From assembly GCA_963669265.1 (NCBI GenBank), contig OY769916.1, positions 1,116,001 through 1,180,000 on the forward strand: 64,000 nucleotides of DNA, given 5' to 3'. A program made the position numbers and the translations under genes. The notes under the pieces were generated by a model. The model did not search any database, was not told where the DNA came from, and worked only from the letters and a program-made list of their open reading frames with translations. Source of the stretch: SZUA-547 sp963669265. GTDB lineage: Bacteria; Pseudomonadota; Alphaproteobacteria; Rhodobacterales; Rhodobacteraceae. How positions within the stretch are numbered: the stretch's first letter is position 1; each line of letters begins with the position of its first letter. This document shows, one piece after another, positions 19,941 to 27,765 of the stretch.

Positions 19941-20894
19941 TCAATCGCCCGTCGCCTGACGCAGGCGATCGAAATTGGCGCGCATGACCGCAAGGAAGTC
20001 TGCGTCGCGCCGGATATAGGCGGGATCGAAGACAGCGCCTGAAAGGTTACGTTGCGCGAGGCCCGCCGCAGAGTCCTTCAGCGGAGGCCCCTCCCAGACG
20101 AAGACGGCTTTCCCTGTCTCAGCCATAATAGCGTCCAACTCGGCCCACTGCGCCGCCGAGATCGGCTCGTCATATTCCCAATGCACGCTTTTGACGTCGA
20201 GATCATAGGCCCGCTCGAGATACTGATAAATCGGATGCGACGTGATCAGGGTAACGTCCTGAAGCGCCTCGCCCAGCGCCGTCGCCTCCTGATCCAAGGC
20301 CGCCAGATCGCTGGCTAAAGACTCCCACCGTTCTTCGACCTCGGCCGCATCCAGCCCTGGCAAGCGCCCAAGCCGCCCTTTGATCGCCGCCGCCTGTTCC
20401 GCCGCCAGGCCAAAATCGAGCCATGTATGCAGCGCCGCCTCGGCGTGCGAATGCGCGCCCTCCGGCCCATGCTTGTGCGTCTCACCTGCGCCTTCGATGA
20501 GCAGGTCCCGGAACGCCGCGGTCGTATCCACCAGCCGTGCGCGCGGCAGCGCGACCGTTGTGGCCCACTCCGCGTAATCGCGGCCGTTGAGCAAGATCAG
20601 GTCGGCGCCCTGCAGCCGCTCGATGGCGGAAAGATCCGGCGACCAGTCCGCAGGATCGGCCTCCGCCGGGCTCGGGATCTGAACGTCGGCGGCGTCGGCG
20701 GCCAAGCGCTCCGCGAAATAGGCGAGCGGATAGTTCTGCGCCATCACCACGGGGCGGTCATTCGCGAGAGCGATTGAGACCGTCAGTCCCTGCGAGAGGA
20801 CCAGCGCCACCCCTATAGCCAGCGATTTGAGCGGCGTAAAACGCTCAACAGACTTAAACCAGCCGCCAAAGATCCTTTTCATATCGGCCTTCAT
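19941..20894 (-). CDS. Orphan zinc/manganese ABC transporter receptor (ZnuA/AztC-like)
   Basis: The ATG at 20894 is chosen because GGAGGA lies nine bases upstream; longer in-frame starts to 20933 have no such element. The protein of about 317 residues has a signal segment ending near ALAND, then a cluster A-1 metal receptor fold. A His-rich loop (THKHGPEGAHSHAEAALH) and the HPIYQYL segment supply likely metal ligands. The usual ATPase and permease genes are absent on both sides, so it must use a system encoded elsewhere or serve as a metal chaperone. Confidence 0.8.
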   Translation of the reverse strand: MKADMKRIFGGWFKSVERFTPLKSLAIGVALVLSQGLTVSIALANDRPVVMAQNYPLAYFAERLAADAADVQIPSPAEADPADWSPDLSAIERLQGADLILLNGRDYAEWATTVALPRARLVDTTAAFRDLLIEGAGETHKHGPEGAHSHAEAALHTWLDFGLAAEQAAAIKGRLGRLPGLDAAEVEERWESLASDLAALDQEATALGEALQDVTLITSHPIYQYLERAYDLDVKSVHWEYDEPISAAQWAELDAIMAETGKAVFVWEGPPLKDSAAGLAQRNLSGAVFDPAYIRRDADFLAVMRANFDRLRQATGD

Positions 20895-21004
20895 CCGGCG
20901 CATTCCTCCATTCCGAGCGCAGTGAACCTCCAACTCCCGGAAATCCGTAACGTAGCCGGCGGCGAACGCAAGACCTCAAACGCGCTACGGCGTTGACGCG
21001 GTCG

Positions 21005-21742
21005 TCAAATCAGCTCGGCCGCCAACAACAGCGCGCCAGAGACAAACATCATGATGATCAGCAGGCGGCGAAACTGGGGGTTCGTCAATCGCTTGAAGAC
21101 CATCAAGCCGATCTGCGCCGCGATTAGTGAGACCGGAACCGCGATGGCGAGAACGATCAGCGTCTCACGATCATAGGCGCCGTCCAGCGCCAACAGCGCC
21201 GCCGCAACCGATAGAACGACGGTGTTGAAGGGTTGCAGGATGGCGCGGCTCTTTTCCTTCGCCCAGTCCCGCATCGACAGCCAGATCGTCGGCAAGGCGC
21301 CCGAGAGTCCCGCGACGGCGCCCAACACGCCGCTCACGAATCCGATTAATGCGTCGATCACCGGGGTGTTCGCGGAAATGTTCGGCAAATCCCGACGCAA
21401 CACGAAGAAACCGCCATAGACCAGCATGAACACCGCGATCACCAGCTTCAGAAGATCCGCATCGATGTGCTGCAGGATTTGCAGGCCGAGCGGAATTCCA
21501 AACAGCGCCGGGATCAGAAAGATCGCAAGTCGCCGTAACTCGATGGATTTGCGCACATGCACGACGCCCTGAATGCTGCTGAAGACCGAGACCACCAGGA
21601 TCGCCGCGACAGACTGCGCCGGCGACATCACTTGCAACCACCATCCGAGCGCGAACAAAGACGTGCCGAACCCCGCGAGACCATTGATGAAGCCGGCGGC
21701 GAACGCGCCGATGGTCAAAAAGGTGAGGAATTCCAGTGTCAC
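21005..21742 (-). CDS. TauE/SafE-family sulfite/anion exporter
   Basis: This 245-residue inner-membrane protein starts at a GTG (21742) and has about eight hydrophobic segments, with the family's N-terminal signature (AAGFINGLAGFGTSLFALG) and its internal repeat (FVSGVLGAVAGLSGALPTIW). TauE/SafE proteins export sulfite or organosulfur anions. It stands divergent from the TRAP transporter genes of a probable sulfonate catabolic region, where release of sulfite would need an exporter. That link is inference from position; other members of the family are unrelated to sulfur. Confidence 0.85.
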   Translation of the reverse strand: MTLEFLTFLTIGAFAAGFINGLAGFGTSLFALGWWLQVMSPAQSVAAILVVSVFSSIQGVVHVRKSIELRRLAIFLIPALFGIPLGLQILQHIDADLLKLVIAVFMLVYGGFFVLRRDLPNISANTPVIDALIGFVSGVLGAVAGLSGALPTIWLSMRDWAKEKSRAILQPFNTVVLSVAAALLALDGAYDRETLIVLAIAVPVSLIAAQIGLMVFKRLTNPQFRRLLIIMMFVSGALLLAAELI

Positions 21743-22266
21743 TGTCGGTCAGGCCCATTCTCGCCGCCCGCGCCAGCTCGGGGCCGGCGCGTCGGGTTAT
21801 CGCTCATCCCGCCAGGTGATCTGAAAGCGTCAGCGGACGTGCGGCCATATCACATATCCCGGTCGCCGCTGAAATACGAATAATCCTCCACTGTGCGGCA
21901 TTGAGCCCTGCCGGGGCTTTATCCAATGCGAAAATATGGCGTTGAGTTGCAGATGCCCGGACGCGGAAACGGTCGCAGCTTTGGGCGTATCGATCAGGTC
22001 TAATTCGGAACGCGAGGTTGGGAATTGCGTAATGCGGACGATACGATCGGCGACGCGCGGCGACAGCCGCGTGGCGTCAGGATGCCGCAAGGGCCAATTT
22101 TCAATGACTTTAGGGCGCCAGATGGTACGTTTGCTTGTGGGCTTAACTGCGTACTGAAACGCTCAGAAGCCAACGAGATCGCAGCAAACCAGAAGTGGCG
22201 TCCCGAATCTAAAGTGACATCCGGAAAGTACGAACCTTGGCGAAAAGTCGCCCAGCACAGCAATAA

Positions 22267-22283
22267 TGAGACAAATAGTCTCA
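22267..22283. promoter_or_regulatory. Palindromic operator, distal copy
   Basis: TGAGAC and GTCTCA are separated by five bases. An identical pair of half-sites with the same spacing lies 75 bases downstream. It is a likely site for the IclR-family regulator encoded after the TRAP genes. Confidence 0.6.
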
Positions 22284-22341
22284 ATAATTTGTGGTGCCTC
22301 GAATTAATAACCCTTGGTGAAAAACTATCCGCTCGTGTAAA

Positions 22342-22358
22342 TGAGACTGCTGGTCTCA
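22342..22358. promoter_or_regulatory. Palindromic operator, proximal copy
   Basis: This is the second TGAGAC-N5-GTCTCA site, ending 28 bases before the receptor start codon. The two centres are 75 bases apart, close to seven helical turns, which would permit looping between bound dimers. Confidence 0.6.
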
Positions 22359-22386
22359 AAAACTAAACCTACAAGGAGGAAGACTT

Positions 22387-23619
22387 ATGAAGGCGTCTCA
22401 ATATCTTCAAGATCTGTCGCGGCGGGACGTACTCCGCGTCGCAGGACGGTACGGCCTGTCGTCAACTTTGATCGCAGCCGGCGGCCTTGGCGGCGCGGCG
22501 TCACTCTCCAGCTTGGCTAAAGCGGCTGAATCCACTTACGAAAAACGGTTCAGCAAGGAAGCCAAGTTCAACCTGAAGTTCGGCGCGTCTGGCTTCAACG
22601 CCCGCAACCTGCTGATCGAGCGCGCTGGAACGCTGTTCTTCGCGCAGGACCTTGAAGAGCGCACCGACGGTGAGATTCGAATCGAGTTCATCGGCGACAA
22701 CGCGATTTGCGGACAGCTGAACTGCGTTAAGAAGACCCAGCAGGGCATCGTCGACATTTACGCCGCTTCGACCCAGAACTCCGCGGGTGGCGCGCCGTAC
22801 CTGAACGTGCTCGACTACGCCTACGTGTTCCCGGGCCGCGCGTCGCAGTACCACTTCCTGTACAGCCCTGAGAGCAACGCGATCCTGCGTGATCCGTTTG
22901 AGAAGCGTCACGGTCTGAAGTTCCTGTTCAGCCACGCTGAACTTCGGGGTATCCAGCTGGGCCTGAAATACAAAGACGCGCCGCTGATCACCAGCATCGA
23001 TGAGCTCGCCGGCACCAAGAACCGCGTGACGGGCACCCAGCTCGGCCGCATCGCCATGGAGCTCCTGCAGCTCAACCCGGTTCCGGTTGCGTGGGAAGAG
23101 ACCCTCGACGGCCTGAAGCAGGGCCTGATCGACGGCGCCGAGACCTGGGCGTCCGCCGTGGCCTACGCCAACATGTCGCCCGTCGTCTCTCAGTCGGTCG
23201 ATCTGAAGTTCTTCTGCGGCACCGAGCACACCGCCATGTCGTCCAAGATCTTTGACAGCCTTGGCGGCGACCTGCAGGACGCGGTCATGGAGTCGGCCTA
23301 CACCGCGCAGGTGCATGTCCAGGCGGCGAACGAGGCCGCTCTGGTCAAGACCGTCGGCGCGTCGAACCCGCAGATGCCGGGCACCGTCTTCGCCGAGAAC
23401 GACGTGAAAATGGCGTTCCTGTCCGACGCGGAGATCAAGAAGGCCGAAGAGATGTGTTCGCCCGAGTTCCAGCCGGCGGCTTGGGAACAGTGGCGCGAGC
23501 GCATCAACAACTGGGCCGGTGGCATGGACACCTACACCGAGCTGCATCGGGTCGCGCGCGAAGTGCCGGCCGACATGCTGCCCGAGAACGTCGAGCCGCG
23601 TCGCTGGTACAAGGGCTGA
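22387..23619 (+). CDS. TRAP transporter substrate-binding protein (DctP-like; candidate HpsK)
   Basis: This 410-residue DctP-family receptor carries a twin-arginine type leader (SRRDVLRVAGRYG at residues 11-23, followed by a hydrophobic stretch and ALA-like cleavage near residue 46), so it is probably exported folded. The mature part has the TRAP receptor fold. It heads a three-gene TRAP operon followed by an IclR regulator and neighbours hpsN and sulfopyruvate decarboxylase genes, so a C3 sulfonate such as 2,3-dihydroxypropanesulfonate is the best guess for the ligand. A strong AAGGAGGAAG ribosome site precedes it. Confidence 0.88.
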   Translation: MKASQYLQDLSRRDVLRVAGRYGLSSTLIAAGGLGGAASLSSLAKAAESTYEKRFSKEAKFNLKFGASGFNARNLLIERAGTLFFAQDLEERTDGEIRIEFIGDNAICGQLNCVKKTQQGIVDIYAASTQNSAGGAPYLNVLDYAYVFPGRASQYHFLYSPESNAILRDPFEKRHGLKFLFSHAELRGIQLGLKYKDAPLITSIDELAGTKNRVTGTQLGRIAMELLQLNPVPVAWEETLDGLKQGLIDGAETWASAVAYANMSPVVSQSVDLKFFCGTEHTAMSSKIFDSLGGDLQDAVMESAYTAQVHVQAANEAALVKTVGASNPQMPGTVFAENDVKMAFLSDAEIKKAEEMCSPEFQPAAWEQWRERINNWAGGMDTYTELHRVAREVPADMLPENVEPRRWYKG

Positions 23620-23636
23620 CCCCCACAAACGACTTC

Positions 23637-23663
23637 GACGCCCCGCTTTTCGAGCGGGGCGTC
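23637..23663 (+). terminator. Hairpin between TRAP receptor and permease genes
   Basis: An 11-base-pair stem (GACGCCCCGCT with its exact complement) and a five-base loop are followed by TTACTAA, a short and impure T-tract. It lies in the 98-base gap behind the receptor gene. Partial termination or protection of the receptor mRNA is likely; complete termination is not, as the permease genes have no obvious separate promoter. Confidence 0.6.
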
Positions 23664-23717
23664 TTACTAACGACAGAAATAGGGGCTGAGAAACGGCTCG
23701 CCTAGAGAGGAAACGTA

Positions 23718-24386
23718 ATGCCAGCTGTAATTGAAGGGATGGGGGCGATTATCGGCGCGCTCTTTTCGGGGGATGCTTTCGCCCTCTCGGAAGCGTTGAA
23801 CTCCCCCTCCGCTTATGTAGTAGGGGCGATCTTCGCTGTCGGAGGCGGCATGTTGATCATGTTCGTGCTCAGCTCAGTGCGGGTCCTCGATCTCTACTTC
23901 GAGAAAACCATACTTGTGGTCACATACCTGACGATCGCGGGCATCATCTTCGTCGAGGTGATCCGGCGTTTTGTCTTTCAGGTTCAGGCGCCGTGGTCGA
24001 CCACGCTGCCGCCTTACCTCTTCCTGATAATGACGTGGGTGGGCTGCGCCTATAACACACGCCTGCGCGCCCATCTTCGTTTTACAGAGCTACGGGTCAA
24101 CCTGCCCCGCACGGCGCAGTTGGGATGCCTTATGCTGGACGCCTTCCTGTGGGTCACTTTCGCTGTCATCGTCATCGTGACCACCGGCAAGGTGGCGGCC
24201 AACTCAGCCTCGAACTTCCAGATTCTGCTCGGCACCGACAACGTAATGCAGTGGTGGTTCTACGCGGCCGTGCCGATCAGCTGGGTTGTGCTAACGGGAC
24301 GCGTAATTGAAAACCTCATCGACGATTTTCGGCGATATCGCAATCCAGATGAGCCGATGATTCTGCAAGGCGGCATGGGCGAGTGA
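23718..24386 (+). CDS. TRAP transporter small permease (DctQ-like)
   Basis: This 222-residue membrane protein contains the four-helix DctQ domain at about residues 60-205 (helices starting TILVVTYLTIAGIIFVEVI and AFLWVTFAVIVIVTT), preceded by an additional hydrophobic N-terminal segment near residues 35-56. It partners with the large permease 12 bases downstream. A GAGAGGAAA element precedes the ATG. Confidence 0.88.
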   Translation: MPAVIEGMGAIIGALFSGDAFALSEALNSPSAYVVGAIFAVGGGMLIMFVLSSVRVLDLYFEKTILVVTYLTIAGIIFVEVIRRFVFQVQAPWSTTLPPYLFLIMTWVGCAYNTRLRAHLRFTELRVNLPRTAQLGCLMLDAFLWVTFAVIVIVTTGKVAANSASNFQILLGTDNVMQWWFYAAVPISWVVLTGRVIENLIDDFRRYRNPDEPMILQGGMGE

Positions 24387-24398
24387 GGGGGAAACAAA

Positions 24399-25763
24399 AT
24401 GTCTGACGGAAATCTTGTAGGATTGATCTCGATCGGAGTTACGGCGCTCTTCATGTTTGGCGTGCCGATCTTCCTCGTCATCGGATTCTGGGTTATCGGT
24501 TGCAGCTTCGTGCTCGGCCTGACGCTCGACAATATCGGCGCGGCTTTGTCCGACGTCTTCACCGACGGTTTCGCTCTTCTCGCCATGCCGCTCTTCATTC
24601 TGACCGGCGACTTGATCAACGAATCCGGCATTGCGAAACGATTAACCGACTTCGCCTATTCGTGTTTCGGCTGGGTCCGCGGCGGTCTCGCCATGGCCAG
24701 CCTGGGCGCTTGCGGCCTCTTCGCCGCGATCTCCGGCTCCAACTCGGCCACCACCGCCACCATCGGCGCGATGATGCATCCCGAGATGGTGGATGGCGGC
24801 TACGATGAACGCTTCGCTGCGGCGACCGCTGCTTCCGGCGGCACCGTGGGCATCATCATTCCGCCGTCGATCATCTTCATCGTCTATGGCTTCCTGATGA
24901 ACCTTCCGATCTCTGATCTCTTCGTCGCGGGCATCATCCCCGGCGGCATGATGGTTATCGGCATGCAGCTCGCCTGCTGGATCATCTGCCAGAAGAACGG
25001 CTGGGGCCACCTGATCAAGCTGGAAATGGGCCGCGTCCTGAAGACGGCGTTCGGAGCCTGGCTTGGGTTTTTCGCCATCGGCCTGGTGCTGTGGGGCATC
25101 TACACCGGTAAGTTCTCTCCCACCGAGGCCGCCGCTGTCACCGTTGGCTTCTGTATCATCGTTGGTTTGATCAGCTTGCCGCTCTTCAAGCTCTTCAAGA
25201 TGGACTCAAGCAAAACGGTTGACCAGAAGAACTATGGCGACATGATTCTGGTCGAGGGCTTCCGCATCGTTGACGTTCCGGGCATCGTCGTCCGTTCGGC
25301 TCAGATCACCGGCATTCTTGCGCCGCTGATCGCGGTCTCGGTCGTCATGCAGCAGATCCTTTCTCTGCTGGGCGCGGGCGCCGCTATCCAGGAGTTTGTC
25401 ACCGGCATGGGCGGCTTCTATGCGGTTCTGGGAACAGCGATGTTGATCGTCTTCTTCTCCGGCATGGTGTTGGAGAGCCTTCCGGTCACGATCATCCTGG
25501 CGCCGATCCTGGCTCCGATCGCGGTGAGCATCGGCGTCGATCCGATCCACTTCGCGGTGATCTTCCTGGTCGGCAGCGCCATCGGCTTCATCACACCGCC
25601 TTACGGCCTGAACCTCTACGTGGCCAGCGGCGTGACGGGCGTGCCCTATATGAAGCTGCTGAAGTACATCGTGCCTTATCTGGTCGCGCTTATTACGGTC
25701 TGGCTGCTGATCGCGGCCGTGCCTCAGCTCTCGCTGATGCTGCTTCCCAATCAAGGGGGCTAA
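24399..25763 (+). CDS. TRAP transporter large permease (DctM-like)
   Basis: This 454-residue protein has about 12 hydrophobic segments and the DctM features: an early hairpin, the GLFAAISGSNSATTATIGAM segment and the ASGGTVGIIIPPSI segment that hold the sodium and substrate sites. It performs sodium-driven uptake with the DctQ subunit and the upstream receptor. It is slightly longer than the usual 425-440 residues because of a polar insertion near residues 266-285. Confidence 0.93.
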   Translation: MSDGNLVGLISIGVTALFMFGVPIFLVIGFWVIGCSFVLGLTLDNIGAALSDVFTDGFALLAMPLFILTGDLINESGIAKRLTDFAYSCFGWVRGGLAMASLGACGLFAAISGSNSATTATIGAMMHPEMVDGGYDERFAAATAASGGTVGIIIPPSIIFIVYGFLMNLPISDLFVAGIIPGGMMVIGMQLACWIICQKNGWGHLIKLEMGRVLKTAFGAWLGFFAIGLVLWGIYTGKFSPTEAAAVTVGFCIIVGLISLPLFKLFKMDSSKTVDQKNYGDMILVEGFRIVDVPGIVVRSAQITGILAPLIAVSVVMQQILSLLGAGAAIQEFVTGMGGFYAVLGTAMLIVFFSGMVLESLPVTIILAPILAPIAVSIGVDPIHFAVIFLVGSAIGFITPPYGLNLYVASGVTGVPYMKLLKYIVPYLVALITVWLLIAAVPQLSLMLLPNQGG

Positions 25764-25778
25764 TCCGGGGGTTCAACA

Positions 25779-26552
25779 GTGATCAACGATGGAAATTCGG
25801 CGACCAAGCCACCTAATCTGAGATTGCTGTTAATCCTCGAGGAAATCTCTCGCGTCGGCGTTCCCGTAACGCCGACGCAACTCAACGAAATCACCGGACT
25901 GCCAAAGCAGACGCTGCATCGCCTCTTCGAAACGCTGGAAGAGAAAGCCTATCTGCAACGTCACCATGACGGGCGCTCCTATTCTCCGGGGCCGCAGCTT
26001 CGGAAATTCGCCAACAGCGTCATCTCTTCAAAACGTCTTCGCGACGAACGCCTCGCCGTCATGCGCCGCCTGGCGGAGAAAACCGGCGAGACCTGCATTC
26101 TGGCCGTGCCGCACGCCGACGCGGTGACCTATCTCGACCGCGTCGAGAGCAGCCGACCGTTGCGGGTTCAGGTGCCGACCGGCAGTCAGGCGCCCTTGCA
26201 TTGCACGGCTAGCGGCAAACTCTATCTCAGCACGATGTCGCCGCACCGCCTGTCCAGCCTGCTCGACAATCTGCCGCTGGCTGCGGAAACCGAGCGGAGC
26301 ATCACCTCCCGGACAGCGCTCCTGAAAGAGATCGACCGGGTGCGTGACGCAGGGTTCGCGGAGGACGACGAGGAATTTGTCAACGGTCTGATCGCGATCG
26401 CCGCGCCGGTCAACGATATGTCGGGACGCATGGCCATGGCGCTGGCGTTTCACGCGCCGAAAACGCGCCTGACGCTGCCCGAAGCCCATCGCTATCTGGA
26501 CGACTTGAAAGCGGCGGCGAAAGAAATCGCGAACCTGCACGCAGATAGCTGA
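25779..26552 (+). CDS. IclR-family transcriptional regulator
   Basis: This 257-residue protein has an N-terminal winged helix (about residues 14-75; TPTQLNEITGLPKQTLHRLFETL) and the C-terminal IclR effector domain (PLHCTASGKLYLSTM, DDEEFVNGLIAIAAPV). It starts at GTG 15 bases after the TRAP large permease and is probably cotranscribed. It is the natural candidate to bind the paired TGAGAC-N5-GTCTCA sites before the receptor gene. The effector is likely the imported sulfonate or a breakdown product, by inference. Confidence 0.9.
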   Translation: MINDGNSATKPPNLRLLLILEEISRVGVPVTPTQLNEITGLPKQTLHRLFETLEEKAYLQRHHDGRSYSPGPQLRKFANSVISSKRLRDERLAVMRRLAEKTGETCILAVPHADAVTYLDRVESSRPLRVQVPTGSQAPLHCTASGKLYLSTMSPHRLSSLLDNLPLAAETERSITSRTALLKEIDRVRDAGFAEDDEEFVNGLIAIAAPVNDMSGRMAMALAFHAPKTRLTLPEAHRYLDDLKAAAKEIANLHADS

Positions 26553-26595
26553 CTGCCCGCGCCGCAGGTGTGTTCGCGCGCTACCATCTCCTGTC

Positions 26596-27600
26596 TCAGA
26601 TCGCCGCCAACGACCGCCTCTCCACCACCTTGGGCTGGAAAACGATGCTTTCCGCATCTTCCCCATCGCGAAGCCGGAGCAAAAGCCGCGCCGCCGCCTG
26701 CCCCATCCGCCAATGCGGAATGTGAACCGTCGTCAGCGGCGGGTCGACCTGTCTGGCGAGCTCGATATCGTCGAAGCCGGTCACCGAGACGTCGCCCGGC
26801 GCCGATAGGCCCGCTTCGCGCAGCGCCGCCAACGCCCCCGTCGCAAGCACGTCATTGCCGCAAATGATCGCGCTCGGCCGTATCGGACCCGCCAACAACC
26901 GCCGCGCCGCGGCCGCTCCAGCGTCGCAGGTATAGGGCGCCTCAGCCAATGTATCGTCCGACAGAGTCAGTCCGCGCGCCGCCAATGCGTCCCTCACCCC
27001 TTCGACCCGTAATCGGGCCCGGTCGTTTCCGCGTGTGACGCCCGCGATCATGGCGACGCGCGTGTGGCCGTAGTCGAGGACGCGCTCCGCGATCGCCCGC
27101 GCCGCCGCCCGGTTATCGAACCCGACGCAACGCCATGGACAATCCTCTCGCCACGACCAGACCAGGACGAAGGGCAGGCCCCGGCTCTCCAGCATCGCGT
27201 AGACATCCTCCCCGCGCTCCTCGCCGATCAGCACCAAACCGTCGACGCCCCGACCCAACAGCGCCCTGATCTGCTTGGCTTCTCGCTCGGGATCATAGCC
27301 CGACGTAGCGACGAGCAGCGTGACGCCGGCTTCGGCCAGTTCCTCCTGCAGCGCCTGCAGTCCACGTGCAAAGATCGCGTTCTCCATAGTCGGGATCACG
27401 GCGCCGATCGTGTTGGTGCGATTGGAGGCGAGCGCACGCCCGCCGAAATGCGGCGTGTACCCCAATTTCGCGACCGCTTTCTCGACCTTTTCACGAGTTT
27501 TCCGACGCACGCTTGACGGATTATTGATAACCCTTGAGACCGTCGCAGTTGAAAATCCGCTCTCTTTGGCGACGTCCTCTAATGTCGGCGGCGACTTCAT
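26596..27600 (-). CDS. LacI-family transcriptional regulator
   Basis: The ATG at 27600 gives 334 residues and opens straight into the LacI helix-turn-helix (TLEDVAKESGFSTATVSRVI, residues 6-25) and hinge helix (GRALASNRTNTIGAVIP). The longer open frame upstream runs through the divergent hpsN gene and is not coding. The effector domain is the periplasmic-binding-protein fold. It is divergent from hpsN with three AAGCGCTT sites between them, so it probably controls the catabolic operon and itself. Confidence 0.93.
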   Translation of the reverse strand: MKSPPTLEDVAKESGFSTATVSRVINNPSSVRRKTREKVEKAVAKLGYTPHFGGRALASNRTNTIGAVIPTMENAIFARGLQALQEELAEAGVTLLVATSGYDPEREAKQIRALLGRGVDGLVLIGEERGEDVYAMLESRGLPFVLVWSWREDCPWRCVGFDNRAAARAIAERVLDYGHTRVAMIAGVTRGNDRARLRVEGVRDALAARGLTLSDDTLAEAPYTCDAGAAAARRLLAGPIRPSAIICGNDVLATGALAALREAGLSAPGDVSVTGFDDIELARQVDPPLTTVHIPHWRMGQAAARLLLRLRDGEDAESIVFQPKVVERRSLAAI

Positions 27601-27650
27601 CAAAAAAACATTTCCAAGCGATTCAAAGCCATACGGGACCATAGCTGCGA

Positions 27651-27700
27651 AAGCGCTTACATTCAATTTGTAAGCGCTTGCATAATGAAAGAAAGCGCTT
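27651..27700. promoter_or_regulatory. Three phased LacI-type operators
   Basis: The palindromic core AAGCGCTT occurs at 27651-27658, 27672-27679 and 27693-27700. The middle copy extends to a near-perfect TGTAAGCGCTTGCA. Centres are spaced exactly 21 bases, placing all three on one face of the helix. The central CG is typical of LacI-family sites. The block lies between the LacI-type gene and hpsN. Confidence 0.75.
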
Positions 27701-27765
27701 ACATTAGCATCAATGAAAGAATCGCCCGTCGTCGAGATTTGGGCCATTGCAAGGGAGCACCCCCC

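Larger units (their letters stand above)
21743..22386. other. Gene-free control region between tauE-like and TRAP genes
   Basis: This 644-base stretch has no convincing gene; short open frames in it lack start signals and domains. It is AT-richer toward the right end and holds two 17-base palindromes before the TRAP receptor gene. A ribosome-binding AAGGAGGAAG sits just before 22387. Confidence 0.7.

Noticed and set aside
22000..22366. Short open frames on both strands in the region before the TRAP receptor
   Set aside because: They overlap each other and the operator palindromes and show no start signal or domain.
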